Source: Lactobacillus sp. (lineage in GTDB: Bacteria > Bacillota > Bacilli > Lactobacillales > Lactobacillaceae). Taken from it: a stretch of DNA of 64,000 nt. The position numbers and the translations under genes are program-made. Under the pieces are notes generated by a model. That model was given only the letters and a program-made list of their open reading frames with translations, was not told the DNA's origin and did no database searches. This document shows positions 25,206 through 33,919 of the stretch, in pieces. Every line of letters starts with the position of its first letter. The stretch's first letter is position 1. The stretch is from contig JAKVNR010000001.1 of assembly GCA_022483245.1 (NCBI GenBank), positions 496,001 through 560,000 on the forward strand. The letters run 5' to 3'.

Positions 25206-25322
25206 TTGCCTAAAAATTTCGTGCATGTTATGGTGGACATAGATAGATTAACTATCGCTCCATTCCCATGGAGTAAGCTGACGCTTTTTAACGACAGTTA
25301 TGGACCAACAGTTATTGAACTG
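25206..25322 (+). promoter_or_regulatory. Leader region of the surface-protein gene: weak promoter and three small hairpins
   Basis: A weak promoter (TTGCCT 25206-25211, 17-bp spacer, TATGGT 25229-25234) is followed by three consecutive inverted repeats: GATAG/CTATC (about 25242-25256), CTCCA/TGGAG (about 25258-25273) and ACAGTT/AACTGT (about 25307-25322). No known riboswitch matches. Confidence 0.4.
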
Positions 25323-25347
25323 TGATTTCAAAGTGGGGGTATCAACG

Positions 25348-27818
25348 ATGGCTAACCTAAAAAGTAATCATAATAATTCAATAGGCAATCAAAGGCAGCC
25401 GCGATATAGCATTCGCAAGTTAACGATTGGCACTGCTTCTTGTTTGATTGGCTATTTTTTATTTATGCCGACAACAACGGTGAAAGCTGCTGATCATTTG
25501 CCTGCGGCGGTTGAAGAACAGTTAGCAGCAATTGACTACGACAATCAAAATAATGCTATCGATAAAGTTAGTATCAAAGATGATCAAGCAGAAGTCTCTT
25601 TGCCGATTGATAAAACACCCGCAGACGCCGACGTGAATACGGCTACTGATATAGAGCATGAAACTGCTGCGTCTGTAACAGCTGAAAAAACCAAAGCAAC
25701 AAATGATGATGCAACTAGTAGCGGGGCTACTGACAAGACAGCTGCTTCAAAAAAGGAAGATGCAGGCAATATCTTGATAGTTGGCGATGGAGCAGATGAT
25801 TATCACACTCTGCATGAAGCAGTAGATCATGCTCATGACGGTGATACGATTTCTATCGAAAAAGACACTCAGGAAACTGAAACGACAATTATTGATAAGG
25901 ATCTTACTCTGCTCGGTCAGAATAAGGACATTATTTTTGACGATAGCTCTCATCTAGAGATTGCAGCCGACAAAAATGTTGTCTTTGGCAGTACTGATGA
26001 AAATCAGGGTGTCACCGTTAAAAGCAAGCATGATTTTACTGTGTATGGTCACCTAACTACTTATGATAGTTTTACATATGTTTGTGAGAACCCAGAGCCA
26101 GAAAAAGCAAAATTAAAGGTAGCTGCTGGCGGCCGGCTGGATGTTGAAGGTGGTACTTTTTCGCCAGCTTATGTTGAGTATCAACGCGGCTCAACAGGCA
26201 GCATCATGGCGGTAATTTTTTCAATAATAAGCGTGTCAACAATGAATGCTTATTTATTGATGGCGATGTTTATGAAATAACCGGTGGTAGTTTTAGCAAC
26301 GATCTGCTGGCTGATGATACTAACAACACTCGTGCAGCGGTTTACATTCAGGGACATGTTGGCATTATCAGCGGTGGCACTTTCCTTTCGGAAAAAAGCA
26401 ATGCTCTGAACATTATCCATGGCGGTCACGTAGATGAGATTAGCGGTGGTACATTTACGACTCACAGTCCGCATAATCAACATGGTTACGCTCTAGCGAT
26501 GATGTCTAATGCAAACACACCAGTTTCTTATGTCAATAAAATCAGTGGTGGGGTCTTTAATGGGCAACATATTGGGATTTGGATTTTTAGTTACTATGGC
26601 GGCCAATGTTATATTGGTGAGATTTCTGGCGGTACTTTTATTGGCGGACAAGCGGGGATACAAAACGACATTGGATCTAAAATAGGTAAAATAAGTGGCG
26701 GTATCTTTCAAGCTGATAGCGCAGGACTGTTTAATGTAAGCCAAATTGATGAAATCAGTGGTGGTCAGTTTACGGGGACTTTTACCGGTGGCATTTGGAA
26801 TTATGACTCGAGAGCTCAAATTGACTTGATTAGCGGCGGGCAATTTAGCGGCTCTTCGGGTATTAACAATAAGGGTACGATAGACCGTATTACCGGCGGT
26901 GAATTTACAGGCAACAGGTTTTATGGCTTACGTAATCAAAGCGTGATCAATACGATTGATGGAGGACGCTTTATTGGACGCAGCAATGGGGTAGATAATA
27001 CTGGCCGTCTTAGCCAAATCACTAATGGTGTTTTCTGGGGTAAGCAAAGCTATGGCATTGATAATCACAGCCAAGAAGCAATTATTTTAGAACCTGGCTT
27101 GCAAATTGATCCGAATGGTTTAGGGATTGGTAATGCCCGTTATTTGGGTCAAAAAGATGCTTTGCGGGGCGAGTTTTCTCTCCCAGGCGACTATCACATG
27201 AGCAGCCGCGAAACTGTTTTACCAGTAAAAGGAATTGATGAAACTGAGTTTCGTTTCTTAAAAGAATACTTAACTTTATCGTATGATCCAAATGGTGGAA
27301 CCGGTACAATGAATTCACAAACTGAAACTGAGGATTCGCAAATATTAACAATTGCGGATAATGGTTTTATTTACCCTGATTATGAGTTTGTTGGTTGGAA
27401 TACGAAAGCTGATGGCAGCGGAACTGTTTATCAGCCCGGGGATACTATTGTGTTAATCCAAAATACAACTCTATATGTGCAATGGCAAACTAAGGATAAA
27501 CCACAGATTCCAGAGTTGCCTGAGATTCCGGAAACACCAGAAATCCCAAGTAAACCAGAAGAACCAATTGATCCAGTGGATCCCGATAAGCCAGCAGAAC
27601 CTGATCGACCAATAGAACCAGGCCACCCAACAGACCAAGCTAAATTGGATAAACTTAGTCAACAAGGGCTATCTAAAAAGGGTAGTAGAAAGTTAAACCA
27701 GATAAATGCAAATAAGCTTTTACCGCAAACCGGTTTTAAATTATCACCGATTGCTATTCTGTCCGTACTTTTAGTAGCTGGCATTAGCTCGCTTAATTGG
27801 CGTAAAAAAAGAGAATAA
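25348..27818 (+). pseudogene. YSIRK/LPxTG surface protein with beta-helix-like repeats, frameshifted
   Basis: The N-terminus carries a YSIRK signal (RYSIRKLTIGTASCLIGYF, residues 19-37) with cleavage near AADH. A Thr/Ala/Asp-rich segment follows, then about eight repeats of roughly 20 residues built on I(S/T)GGxFxG, suggesting a right-handed beta-helix. Next come an InlB-type (Listeria-Bacteroides) repeat, LSYDPNGGTGTM...WNTKADGSGT, a Pro/Glu wall spacer and the sortase signal LPQTG with hydrophobic tail and RKKRE. The frame breaks near 26205-26212 (ATCATGGC); one extra base gives a continuous reading into the second frame at 26499. The first frame stops at 26280. Intact, it would be a wall-anchored adhesin of about 820 residues. 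Confidence 0.85.
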
Positions 27819-27930
27819 GTAATGGTAGAAATTTTTATCTTAGATAATTAGAAATGAGAAGGCAGTTCCCTCCATAGAAGCTCCCTTGCAGCCCGCTTAA
27901 AGAGCGGTGGAAAATATTATTTTTTCGGCA

Positions 27931-27979
27931 AACGCCTACTCAATAACTTCGTCCAGAGTTAAGGTTGAGCGGCGTTTTT
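27931..27979 (+). terminator. Branched terminator after the surface-protein gene
   Basis: Nested arms AACGCC/GGCGTT, CTCAA/TTGAG and TAACT/AGTTA form a long hairpin ending in TTTTT at 27975-27979, oriented for the plus strand. The 110 nt between the LPQTG gene and this hairpin contain no recognisable gene. Confidence 0.75.
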
Positions 27980-29379
27980 CATTTTGCAATTTCCACTCGT
28001 GATTTATTATGCAGCCAAAAGACCAAGATAAAACCTAGCAGATTCAACACGCAAATAGCAGCAAATGACCAGTGATAGCCTAAGCTGTTGGCTGCTAGCG
28101 AACTTAGGCCTCTAGCAAGCCCAGATTTTTTGCCCAAAGATTGCATCGTCGCCGCCATTGCGTTAGCAAAGGCATCAGCAATTTGATTCATATTAACGAT
28201 TAAAGTGCTGCCGAAGACAACGTACTTTTTAGGCAGGGAATTCAGCGCGTAGACAGTGAGGGGAGCATAAGCTAAATTTAAAGCCCCGCACCGCAAAGCG
28301 TACATGATTGTGACAGTGCCCGCACTAGTCTGAGCGGAGTACCAGATCATCGGAGCAGTTGCTACCAAGCCCAGTCCCATCCCAATCACGGCAATCTTTT
28401 TAATCCCGATTTCATCATATAGGCGGCCAGCAATTGGTGACACGATCGCCATAACCACTGCACTTGGAATTAGCATTAAGCCAGAAACAGTCGGTGTGAC
28501 TTTTAAAATATTCTGGTTAAACAGCGGCAGCATCAATTCTGTCGCCATGAGTGAGGACGTATTAAGGAGAGCCAGCAATGCTCCTAGCCGAAAAGACGGG
28601 GCTTGGTAAACGCGCATTTCTAGTAGCGGCTTGTCTAATTTAAATTGCCGGCGCACAAACAGTGCTACGATAATTAGCCCGGCGACTTGCATCAAACCAA
28701 TTTGCCAGGAAAAACGGCCTGTTTGTCCGATCCGTCCAAGGCTGTATAAAAGCAAGCCTAACCCACCGGTCGCCGTAAAAACGGACACCCAGTCTAGTTG
28801 ATCGGTTTTCGCCCGCACAACATTTTTCACCGCAAATTGGGTGGCGATAATAATCACTAAACTAACTGGAATCAGGATGATGAACAACATCCGCCAGCTG
28901 TAGTGATCGACAACAATGCCCGAAATTGTGGGCCCAATCGCCGGTCCGATATTGATAATAATGCCAGATAAGCCCATCACGGTCCCGCGCTGGTTAGCCG
29001 GGAAAATTAGCGATAACACGCTTGGAATTAGCGGCATATTAACGCCAACGGCAATTCCTTCAATCAACCGGCCAAGCAAAAGGATTGGAAAATTAGGCGC
29101 GCATGCCGCAATCATTGTGCCTAGCAGGAAAATCGACATCGTGGCCGTAAATAAGTGCTTGAGTTTGAATGAATTAAGCAAATAAGCAGCTAGCGGCATA
29201 GTCATCCCCGCAATGAGCATATAACCGGTGCTCAGCCACTGCACAATCATTTCGGAAACGCCAACTTCACGCATGATTGTTGGCAAGCCGTTATTGAGCA
29301 AGGTCTCCGAAAATGCCGTGGTAAAACTGCCTAGCAACAGAGTAAACACCATCCAAAATTTTTGCCGTTTTGTTAGCAC
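27979..29379 (-). CDS. MFS drug exporter (DHA2, EmrB/LmrB-like)
   Basis: A 466-residue multidrug-type major facilitator with about 14 membrane helices. Visible are the motif C-like stretch GLSGIIINIGPAIGPTISGIVVDHYSWRM, the DHA2 feature LIEGIAVGVNMPLIPSVLSL, and a WRMLF signature near TM6. It should export hydrophobic compounds with proton antiport. The open frame begins at a TTG lying inside the GGGAGG site. I use the GTG at 29379, spaced correctly from it. The leader contains an intrinsic terminator (29401-29440), suggesting induction by attenuation. Confidence 0.9.
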   Translation of the reverse strand: MLTKRQKFWMVFTLLLGSFTTAFSETLLNNGLPTIMREVGVSEMIVQWLSTGYMLIAGMTMPLAAYLLNSFKLKHLFTATMSIFLLGTMIAACAPNFPILLLGRLIEGIAVGVNMPLIPSVLSLIFPANQRGTVMGLSGIIINIGPAIGPTISGIVVDHYSWRMLFIILIPVSLVIIIATQFAVKNVVRAKTDQLDWVSVFTATGGLGLLLYSLGRIGQTGRFSWQIGLMQVAGLIIVALFVRRQFKLDKPLLEMRVYQAPSFRLGALLALLNTSSLMATELMLPLFNQNILKVTPTVSGLMLIPSAVVMAIVSPIAGRLYDEIGIKKIAVIGMGLGLVATAPMIWYSAQTSAGTVTIMYALRCGALNLAYAPLTVYALNSLPKKYVVFGSTLIVNMNQIADAFANAMAATMQSLGKKSGLARGLSSLAANSLGYHWSFAAICVLNLLGFILVFWLHNKSRVEIAK

Positions 29380-29400
29380 TATTTGCAACCTCCCTCGAAG

Positions 29401-29440
29401 AAAAAAAGCTGGATTAGGGTAAAACCTGATCCAGCTTTTA
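29401..29440 (-). terminator. Leader terminator upstream of the MFS exporter
   Basis: On the minus strand a 15-bp stem (29439-29425 with 29418-29404, AAAAGCTGGAT at its foot) is followed by seven T residues, ending about 20 nt before the start codon. No gene upstream on that strand needs a terminator, so it is probably an attenuator in the exporter's own leader. Confidence 0.75.
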
Positions 29441-29560
29441 TGCTCGCTGTTGATGAGCTGATAAACAAATTTTCTACAATTTAAGTTAGCAAGTTTTCAT
29501 GTTTTTGGCAAGATCTTCGGTAAAATTAAGTGAGAAGATTTTTAAAAAGGAGTTAGCTTT

Positions 29561-30006
29561 ATGAACCAAGATGAACGCAGCGGGCGATCGAATTATCAAA
29601 AGCAGCAGTTGAGCATGGGAATGAACCGTTTGGGGCGGTCTTAGTGAAAGACGGCAAGATCGTCTTTGAAAATGAAAATCAAATTCATACAGCTAGCGAT
29701 CCGACTTTTCATGCCGAACTTGGACTAATCCGCCGTTTCTGCAGTCAGCAAGGTACAGAAGATTTGCGCGACTACACGCTTTATACCAGTTGCGAGCCCT
29801 GCATGATGTGCTCTGGCGCGATGGTGTGGGCTAAATTGGGCCGGATGGTTTATGGTGCCAGCAATATTGATTTAGAAAATATTTTGCATAAAACTGGCCA
29901 TAACACTAGTGAACTGACTTTTACTGAAATGGGCCGCGGGCCAAAGACCACTGGCGGCGTTTTACGCGATGCCAGCTACCAAGTTTTAGCAGCATATTTT
30001 GGCTAA
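29561..30006 (+). pseudogene. Cytidine/guanine deaminase-like (CMP/dCMP fold) protein, frameshifted near the start
   Basis: A good start (AAAAAGGAG, then ATG at 29561, MNQDER) leads after seven codons into the wrong frame and stops at 29641. The frame beginning GCG at 29584 reads AIELSKAAVEHGNEPFGAVL and continues with zinc motifs FHAELG and TSCEPCMMCSGAM to 30006. The missing bases near 29576-29583 (a family member would have roughly RFMQR) imply a small deletion. Translation could only restart at GTG 29644, losing the first helix and strand. The family deaminates guanine, cytosine or tRNA adenosine. The complete zinc site remains. Confidence 0.8.
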
Positions 30007-30078
30007 AATTTTAATTTTACTCTCACTAAAACTTGTTATATGATCGAACATAAAATAATTATTAGAAAAGAGACTGAA

Positions 30079-31395
30079 ATGGGCAAACTTACTCTGCAAA
30101 CTACTGATGATTTTTCACGCGATTTCAATGCTAGCCAGCAAAATCAAGTTGCTTCTAGAGCTGCTCGCCGGAGCGGCTTGCTGGAAGCTTCGTTTAATGA
30201 TCAGGTTTCTGGCCGCTTGAACCACGTTTTTTCAACTGAACTTGATGTCGGCACGGTCACTAATCAAAAACAATCCGGCCGTTGCTGGGAATTTTCAAGT
30301 TTAAACCTGCTGCGCCACTTTTTTGGTAAAAAGTATCAAGTTAAGAACTTTACTTTTTCTCAAGCTTATAACTTTTTCTGGGACAAGCTGGAGCGGGCGA
30401 ATGCTTTTTACGATAAAATGATCGCTTTGGCAGATCGGCCGCTTGACGACCGCGAAGTCCAAGCTTGGCTGAATTTTGCCGGTCAAGATGGCGGCCTCTG
30501 GCAAATGGCAGTTAACTTGATTAAAAAATACGGTGTTGTCCCATCATATGCGATGCCGGAAAACTTTAATTCTAACAATACCCGCGGTCTGATTGATTCG
30601 CTGGCCCGCAAGGAGCGCAAAGACGCCTTGCAGCTGCGAAAACTCGCCCAATTGGGCAAGACCGACGAGCTGGCAGCCGCTAAACAAAACTGCCTGAACG
30701 AAGTTTACCGAATGGTCGCCGTTGCTTTAGGTGAACCGCCAAAGACTTTTGACTTAGAATATCGCGATGATCAAAAACATTATCATTTAGACCGCAATTT
30801 GACGCCGCAAGACTTTTTGCAAAAATACCTCGGTGATTTCCCATTTGATGATTATGTAGTATTGCTCAATGCACCTAATTTCGACTATCAAAAACGCTAC
30901 CATCAAGACCTGTATGACAACGTGGTCGGCGGCCAGCCAATTGTTGGCTTGAATTTACCAATCGAAGATTTAGCGCGGGCCGCAGTGGCACAGTTAAAAG
31001 ATGGGGAAGCAGTCATGTTCGGCAATGATGTCCTCAAGCAAATGGAACGCAAATCTGGCTACATGGACACTGAATTGTACAAGACCGATGCTTTGTTCAG
31101 CGTCGATACGCAAATGAGCAAAGCCGATCGCTTACGCACCGGTGAAGGGACAGCCACCCATGATATGACTTTAGTCGGCGTTGACGAAGATCAAGGAGAA
31201 ATTCGGCAATGGAAAGTTGAAAATTCCTGGGGTGAAAAAATGGGTGACCATGGTTTTTATGTCATGAGCCAGCCTTGGTTTGAACAATATGTGTATGACG
31301 TGGTCGTCAATAAAAAGTATTTGACTCCTGACCAGCAAAAATTATGGGAAAGCAAGCCAATTGACCTGAATCCTTGGGATCATATTGGTTTGTAA
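30079..31395 (+). CDS. pepC: C1-family aminopeptidase/endopeptidase (PepC/PepE/PepG type)
   Basis: The 438-residue protein is a cytoplasmic bleomycin-hydrolase-type cysteine peptidase of lactic acid bacteria. The triad is Cys69 (KQSGRCWEFSSL), His361 (ATHDMTLVG) and Asn382 (VENSWG). QAYNFFWDKLERAN is a further signature. It processes imported peptides and so fits the OppA-type binding proteins here. Similarity looks at least as high to the PepE/PepG endopeptidases as to PepC, so the exact symbol is uncertain. I prefer the ATG at 30079 over an upstream one 13 codons earlier, because AGAGA sits before it and homologues start there. Confidence 0.88.
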   Translation: MGKLTLQTTDDFSRDFNASQQNQVASRAARRSGLLEASFNDQVSGRLNHVFSTELDVGTVTNQKQSGRCWEFSSLNLLRHFFGKKYQVKNFTFSQAYNFFWDKLERANAFYDKMIALADRPLDDREVQAWLNFAGQDGGLWQMAVNLIKKYGVVPSYAMPENFNSNNTRGLIDSLARKERKDALQLRKLAQLGKTDELAAAKQNCLNEVYRMVAVALGEPPKTFDLEYRDDQKHYHLDRNLTPQDFLQKYLGDFPFDDYVVLLNAPNFDYQKRYHQDLYDNVVGGQPIVGLNLPIEDLARAAVAQLKDGEAVMFGNDVLKQMERKSGYMDTELYKTDALFSVDTQMSKADRLRTGEGTATHDMTLVGVDEDQGEIRQWKVENSWGEKMGDHGFYVMSQPWFEQYVYDVVVNKKYLTPDQQKLWESKPIDLNPWDHIGL

Positions 31396-31416
31396 TTGAA
31401 GCAGAAGGCTTTTAGT

Positions 31417-31917
31417 ATGCAGTTTCGCTTAGCGCAGCATTCAGAATTGCCGCAAATTGTTCATATCTATAACGAAATTATTCCTTCACGCTTAGCTACA
31501 GCTGACCTAGAACCAGTTAGCGTAGCTGATCGAGAAGCCTGGTTTAACTCTTTTACTCAGACTCATCCTTTATGGGTCATTTTGAATGATGCACAAGAGA
31601 TTATTGGCTGGGTTGGGCTAGAGCCATTTTATGGCCGGCCAGCTTATGAACATACAGCAGAAATTTCAATTTACATTGATGAAAAAGGCCGCCATCAAGG
31701 CGTCGGGACAGCTGCGATTTCATTTGTAGAACAGCAAGTCAAGCAACTAGGAATTTCAGCGATTGTCTGCTACATTTTTGGGCATAATCAGCCAAGTTTG
31801 AAGTTATTTGAAAAATTTAATTATCAAGAGTGGGGCCGTTTACCAAGAGTAGCTGAACTAGACGGTCAGCAGCGTGATTTGGTAATTATGGGCAAACGCT
31901 ACGATGAGGAACAATAA
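31417..31917 (+). CDS. GNAT N-acetyltransferase (Pat/YncA-like)
   Basis: The 166-residue protein resembles phosphinothricin-type acetyltransferases: IVHIYNEIIPSRLATADLEPV, GWVGLEPFYGRPAYEHTAEISIYI and the acetyl-CoA loop KGRHQGVGTAAI. Relatives acetylate amino acid analogues or toxic amines. AGAAGG precedes the ATG at 31417, seven codons into the open frame. Its stop overlaps the next acetyltransferase start by one nt (TAATG), so the two are translationally coupled. Confidence 0.87.
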   Translation: MQFRLAQHSELPQIVHIYNEIIPSRLATADLEPVSVADREAWFNSFTQTHPLWVILNDAQEIIGWVGLEPFYGRPAYEHTAEISIYIDEKGRHQGVGTAAISFVEQQVKQLGISAIVCYIFGHNQPSLKLFEKFNYQEWGRLPRVAELDGQQRDLVIMGKRYDEEQ

Positions 31918-32360
31918 TGCAGATCCAAGAAATTAACGACCGCTCACCGGAAGTAATTGCTGCTTTAGTCAAAATTTGGCGGCGGTCAGTGGACGCCACC
32001 CATGATTTTTTAACAAAATCGGAAATTGATCAAATTGCAGGTTACGTGCCGCAGGCTTTAAAGTCCGTTGAGACTTTGGTCGGTGCACAAGAAAATGGTA
32101 ATTTTGTAGGCTTTATGGGTATTCAAGCCGGCTTTTTGGAAATGCTCTTCATTGATCCTGCTTTTCGCGGGCAGGGCCTGGGCAAACAATTACTGCAATT
32201 AGGCGAGCAGGAATACGGCGTTAAAGAACTCAGCGTGAATGAACAAAACCCGCAAGCAGTGGGTTTTTATCAGCATATGGGCTTTGAAACATACAAACGG
32301 ACTGATCACGATGAAGAAGGGCAGCCATATCCGCTCCTATATATGAAGCTTAAGGGATAA
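31917..32360 (+). CDS. GNAT N-acetyltransferase (YjaB-like)
   Basis: The 147-residue protein has the short GNAT form: LVKIWRRSVDATHDFLT at the N-terminus, EMLFIDPAFRGQGLGKQLL with the acetyl-CoA loop, and the C-terminal signature VNEQNPQAVGFYQHMGF. It resembles the YjaB group. Substrate unknown. It is coupled to the preceding acetyltransferase, and a terminator follows. Confidence 0.87.
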   Translation: MQIQEINDRSPEVIAALVKIWRRSVDATHDFLTKSEIDQIAGYVPQALKSVETLVGAQENGNFVGFMGIQAGFLEMLFIDPAFRGQGLGKQLLQLGEQEYGVKELSVNEQNPQAVGFYQHMGFETYKRTDHDEEGQPYPLLYMKLKG

Positions 32361-32369
32361 TTATTAAAC

Positions 32370-32400
32370 AAGCGTTGGCAATTTTGCTGATGCTTTTTGT
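32370..32400 (+). terminator. Terminator of the acetyltransferase pair
   Basis: AAGCGTTGGCAA (32370-32381) pairs with TTGCTGATGCTT (32384-32395) through several G-U pairs and is followed by TTTT. Confidence 0.6.
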
Positions 32401-32471
32401 TTAACTAAATAGTGGACAAAAGCCACCATTCTGATTAGACTAACTTTAAAAATAATAAAGGAGCGATCATC

Positions 32472-32909
32472 GTGCTGAACCTAGCCCAAATTGGACAAAT
32501 TCGTGATTTTAACCGGCAATACGTCATTAAGTTAGGCGTGCTAAGCCGTAAAACTTATCAAACTGATTTAACTTGGCCGCAAGCTAGATTAGTGATTGAA
32601 ATGGGCTTGCATCATTTAAACACCCCCATCGAATTATCGCGTCAGCTTAATTTAGATAAAAGCTACACCAGCCGGCTAATTAAGCAGTTAGTCAGCCGCG
32701 ACATAATCGTCAAAGAACCGTCAGCAGTTGACGCGCGGTCAATTAATTTGCGGCTAACTCCTGATGGAGACAAAATATTCCAGCAATTAAATCAGCGCTC
32801 AAACCAGCAGGTGCAAGCGCTGTTATCAGGTTTAACGCCTGACCAGCAAACAGAATTTTTTACAGCAATTCAGACCATTAATACTTTAATTTTTCCCAAC
32901 AAGAAGTGA
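32472..32909 (+). CDS. MarR-family transcriptional regulator
   Basis: The 145-residue protein has the MarR winged helix: LSRQLNLDKSYTSRLIKQLVSRDIIVKEPSAVDARSINLRLT, where the last part is the DxRxxxLxLT wing, flanked by dimerisation helices. It starts at GTG behind AAAGGAGCG. The acetyltransferase starts six nt after its stop, and ogt follows, so it may control this small acetylation/alkylation-repair cluster. The ligand is unknown. Confidence 0.9.
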   Translation: MLNLAQIGQIRDFNRQYVIKLGVLSRKTYQTDLTWPQARLVIEMGLHHLNTPIELSRQLNLDKSYTSRLIKQLVSRDIIVKEPSAVDARSINLRLTPDGDKIFQQLNQRSNQQVQALLSGLTPDQQTEFFTAIQTINTLIFPNKK

Positions 32910-32915
32910 TCTAAC

Positions 32916-33362
32916 ATGTGGCAATGCAAACAATTTTCACAGTTAACTACTAATGAGCTTTACCAAATTTTATACTTGCGCACGGCTACCTTTGTCGTGG
33001 CGCAGCACCGCATTTACCAAGAAGTCGACAACATTGATCAAACAGCTTGGCACCTGTTTAAAACTGACGAAAGCGGCACAGTGATCGCTTATGCTCGGAT
33101 TTTTACAATTAATCACGGACAAGAAGTATCTTTTGGCCGCGTAGTTACTAGCCCAGCTGTGCGCGGGCAGGGCGTTGGCGGTCAGCTGCTGACAAAAATC
33201 ATGGCTTTCATCAAGCAGCATTTTCCTGGTAAAAAGATCGTCATCGAAGCACAAGTGCAGGTGACCGGTTTTTATCGCCGGGAAAACTTTACTACCTTTG
33301 GCAAACCGTTTATTTATAAATCAACCCCGCACATTAAAATGGTGCATGCGCCCCTTAACTAG
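32916..33362 (+). CDS. ElaA-type GNAT acetyltransferase
   Basis: The 148-residue protein matches the ElaA group of GNAT enzymes: ELYQILYLRTATFVVAQ near the N-terminus, a Tyr/Glu-Val-Asp-x-Asp stretch (YQEVDNIDQTAWHL), then FGRVVTSPAVRGQGVGGQLL as the acetyl-CoA loop. The function of ElaA is unknown. It directly follows the MarR gene, with weak ribosome binding (AAGAAGTGA) overlapping that gene's end, which supports cotranscription. Confidence 0.87.
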   Translation: MWQCKQFSQLTTNELYQILYLRTATFVVAQHRIYQEVDNIDQTAWHLFKTDESGTVIAYARIFTINHGQEVSFGRVVTSPAVRGQGVGGQLLTKIMAFIKQHFPGKKIVIEAQVQVTGFYRRENFTTFGKPFIYKSTPHIKMVHAPLN

Positions 33363-33430
33363 CTTCGTATTGACATTGAAGCTCAGCCCTTTAAACTAGA
33401 TTTAAGAGCTAATCATTGAAGGGACAAACG

Positions 33431-33904
33431 ATGACAATCCAAATGGTTTATCATTTTTCAATTGGTGACTTAAAACTGGTTGAAAATAATGGCCAACTAA
33501 CTGAAGTCTTGCCCGTGACCAGTCCGCAAACTGTTCAACAGCAAGAACACTCAGAACTACTTGCAAAGGCGGCTCGGCAGATCAAAGAGTACTTAGCAGG
33601 GCAGCGGCAAAAATTCGACTTGCCACTAGCCTTCACCGGTACAGCCTTTCAGCAGCAAGTTTGGCAATATTTGTTAACGATTCCCTATGGTGAAACCAGA
33701 ACTTACCAAGCAGTCGCACGTGCAATCGGCAAACCACAAGCAGTCAGGGCCGTTGGCCACGCGATTGGGCAAAATAAGTTGTTACTGGTGGTTCCTTGTC
33801 ACCGCGTCCTGGGTAAAAATGGGTCTTTGACCGGTTACGCCGGCGGATTAGCGATGAAAAAGCAGCTTTTAGCTCTAGAACATCTACATCAAAATAAAAA
33901 TTAG
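33431..33904 (+). CDS. ogt: Methylated-DNA-protein-cysteine methyltransferase
   Basis: The 157-residue protein removes O6-alkyl groups from guanine by transfer to its own cysteine. The active site VVPCHRVLGKNGSLTGYAGG is exact, and AFQQQVWQYLLTIPYGETRTY is the DNA-binding helix region. The frame opens earlier at a TTG inside the AAGGGA site, so the ATG at 33431 is used. It lies after the MarR-ElaA genes and before the second EEP gene. Together with tag at 4.7 kb it covers alkylation repair. Confidence 0.93.
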   Translation: MTIQMVYHFSIGDLKLVENNGQLTEVLPVTSPQTVQQQEHSELLAKAARQIKEYLAGQRQKFDLPLAFTGTAFQQQVWQYLLTIPYGETRTYQAVARAIGKPQAVRAVGHAIGQNKLLLVVPCHRVLGKNGSLTGYAGGLAMKKQLLALEHLHQNKN

Positions 33905-33919
33905 AAAGTCTGATAAATT

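Noticed and set aside
27840-27930. Insertion-sequence or prophage remnant after the surface-protein gene
   Set aside because: Apart from a small CCGCT/AGCGG hairpin there are no terminal repeats, target duplications or transposase fragments.
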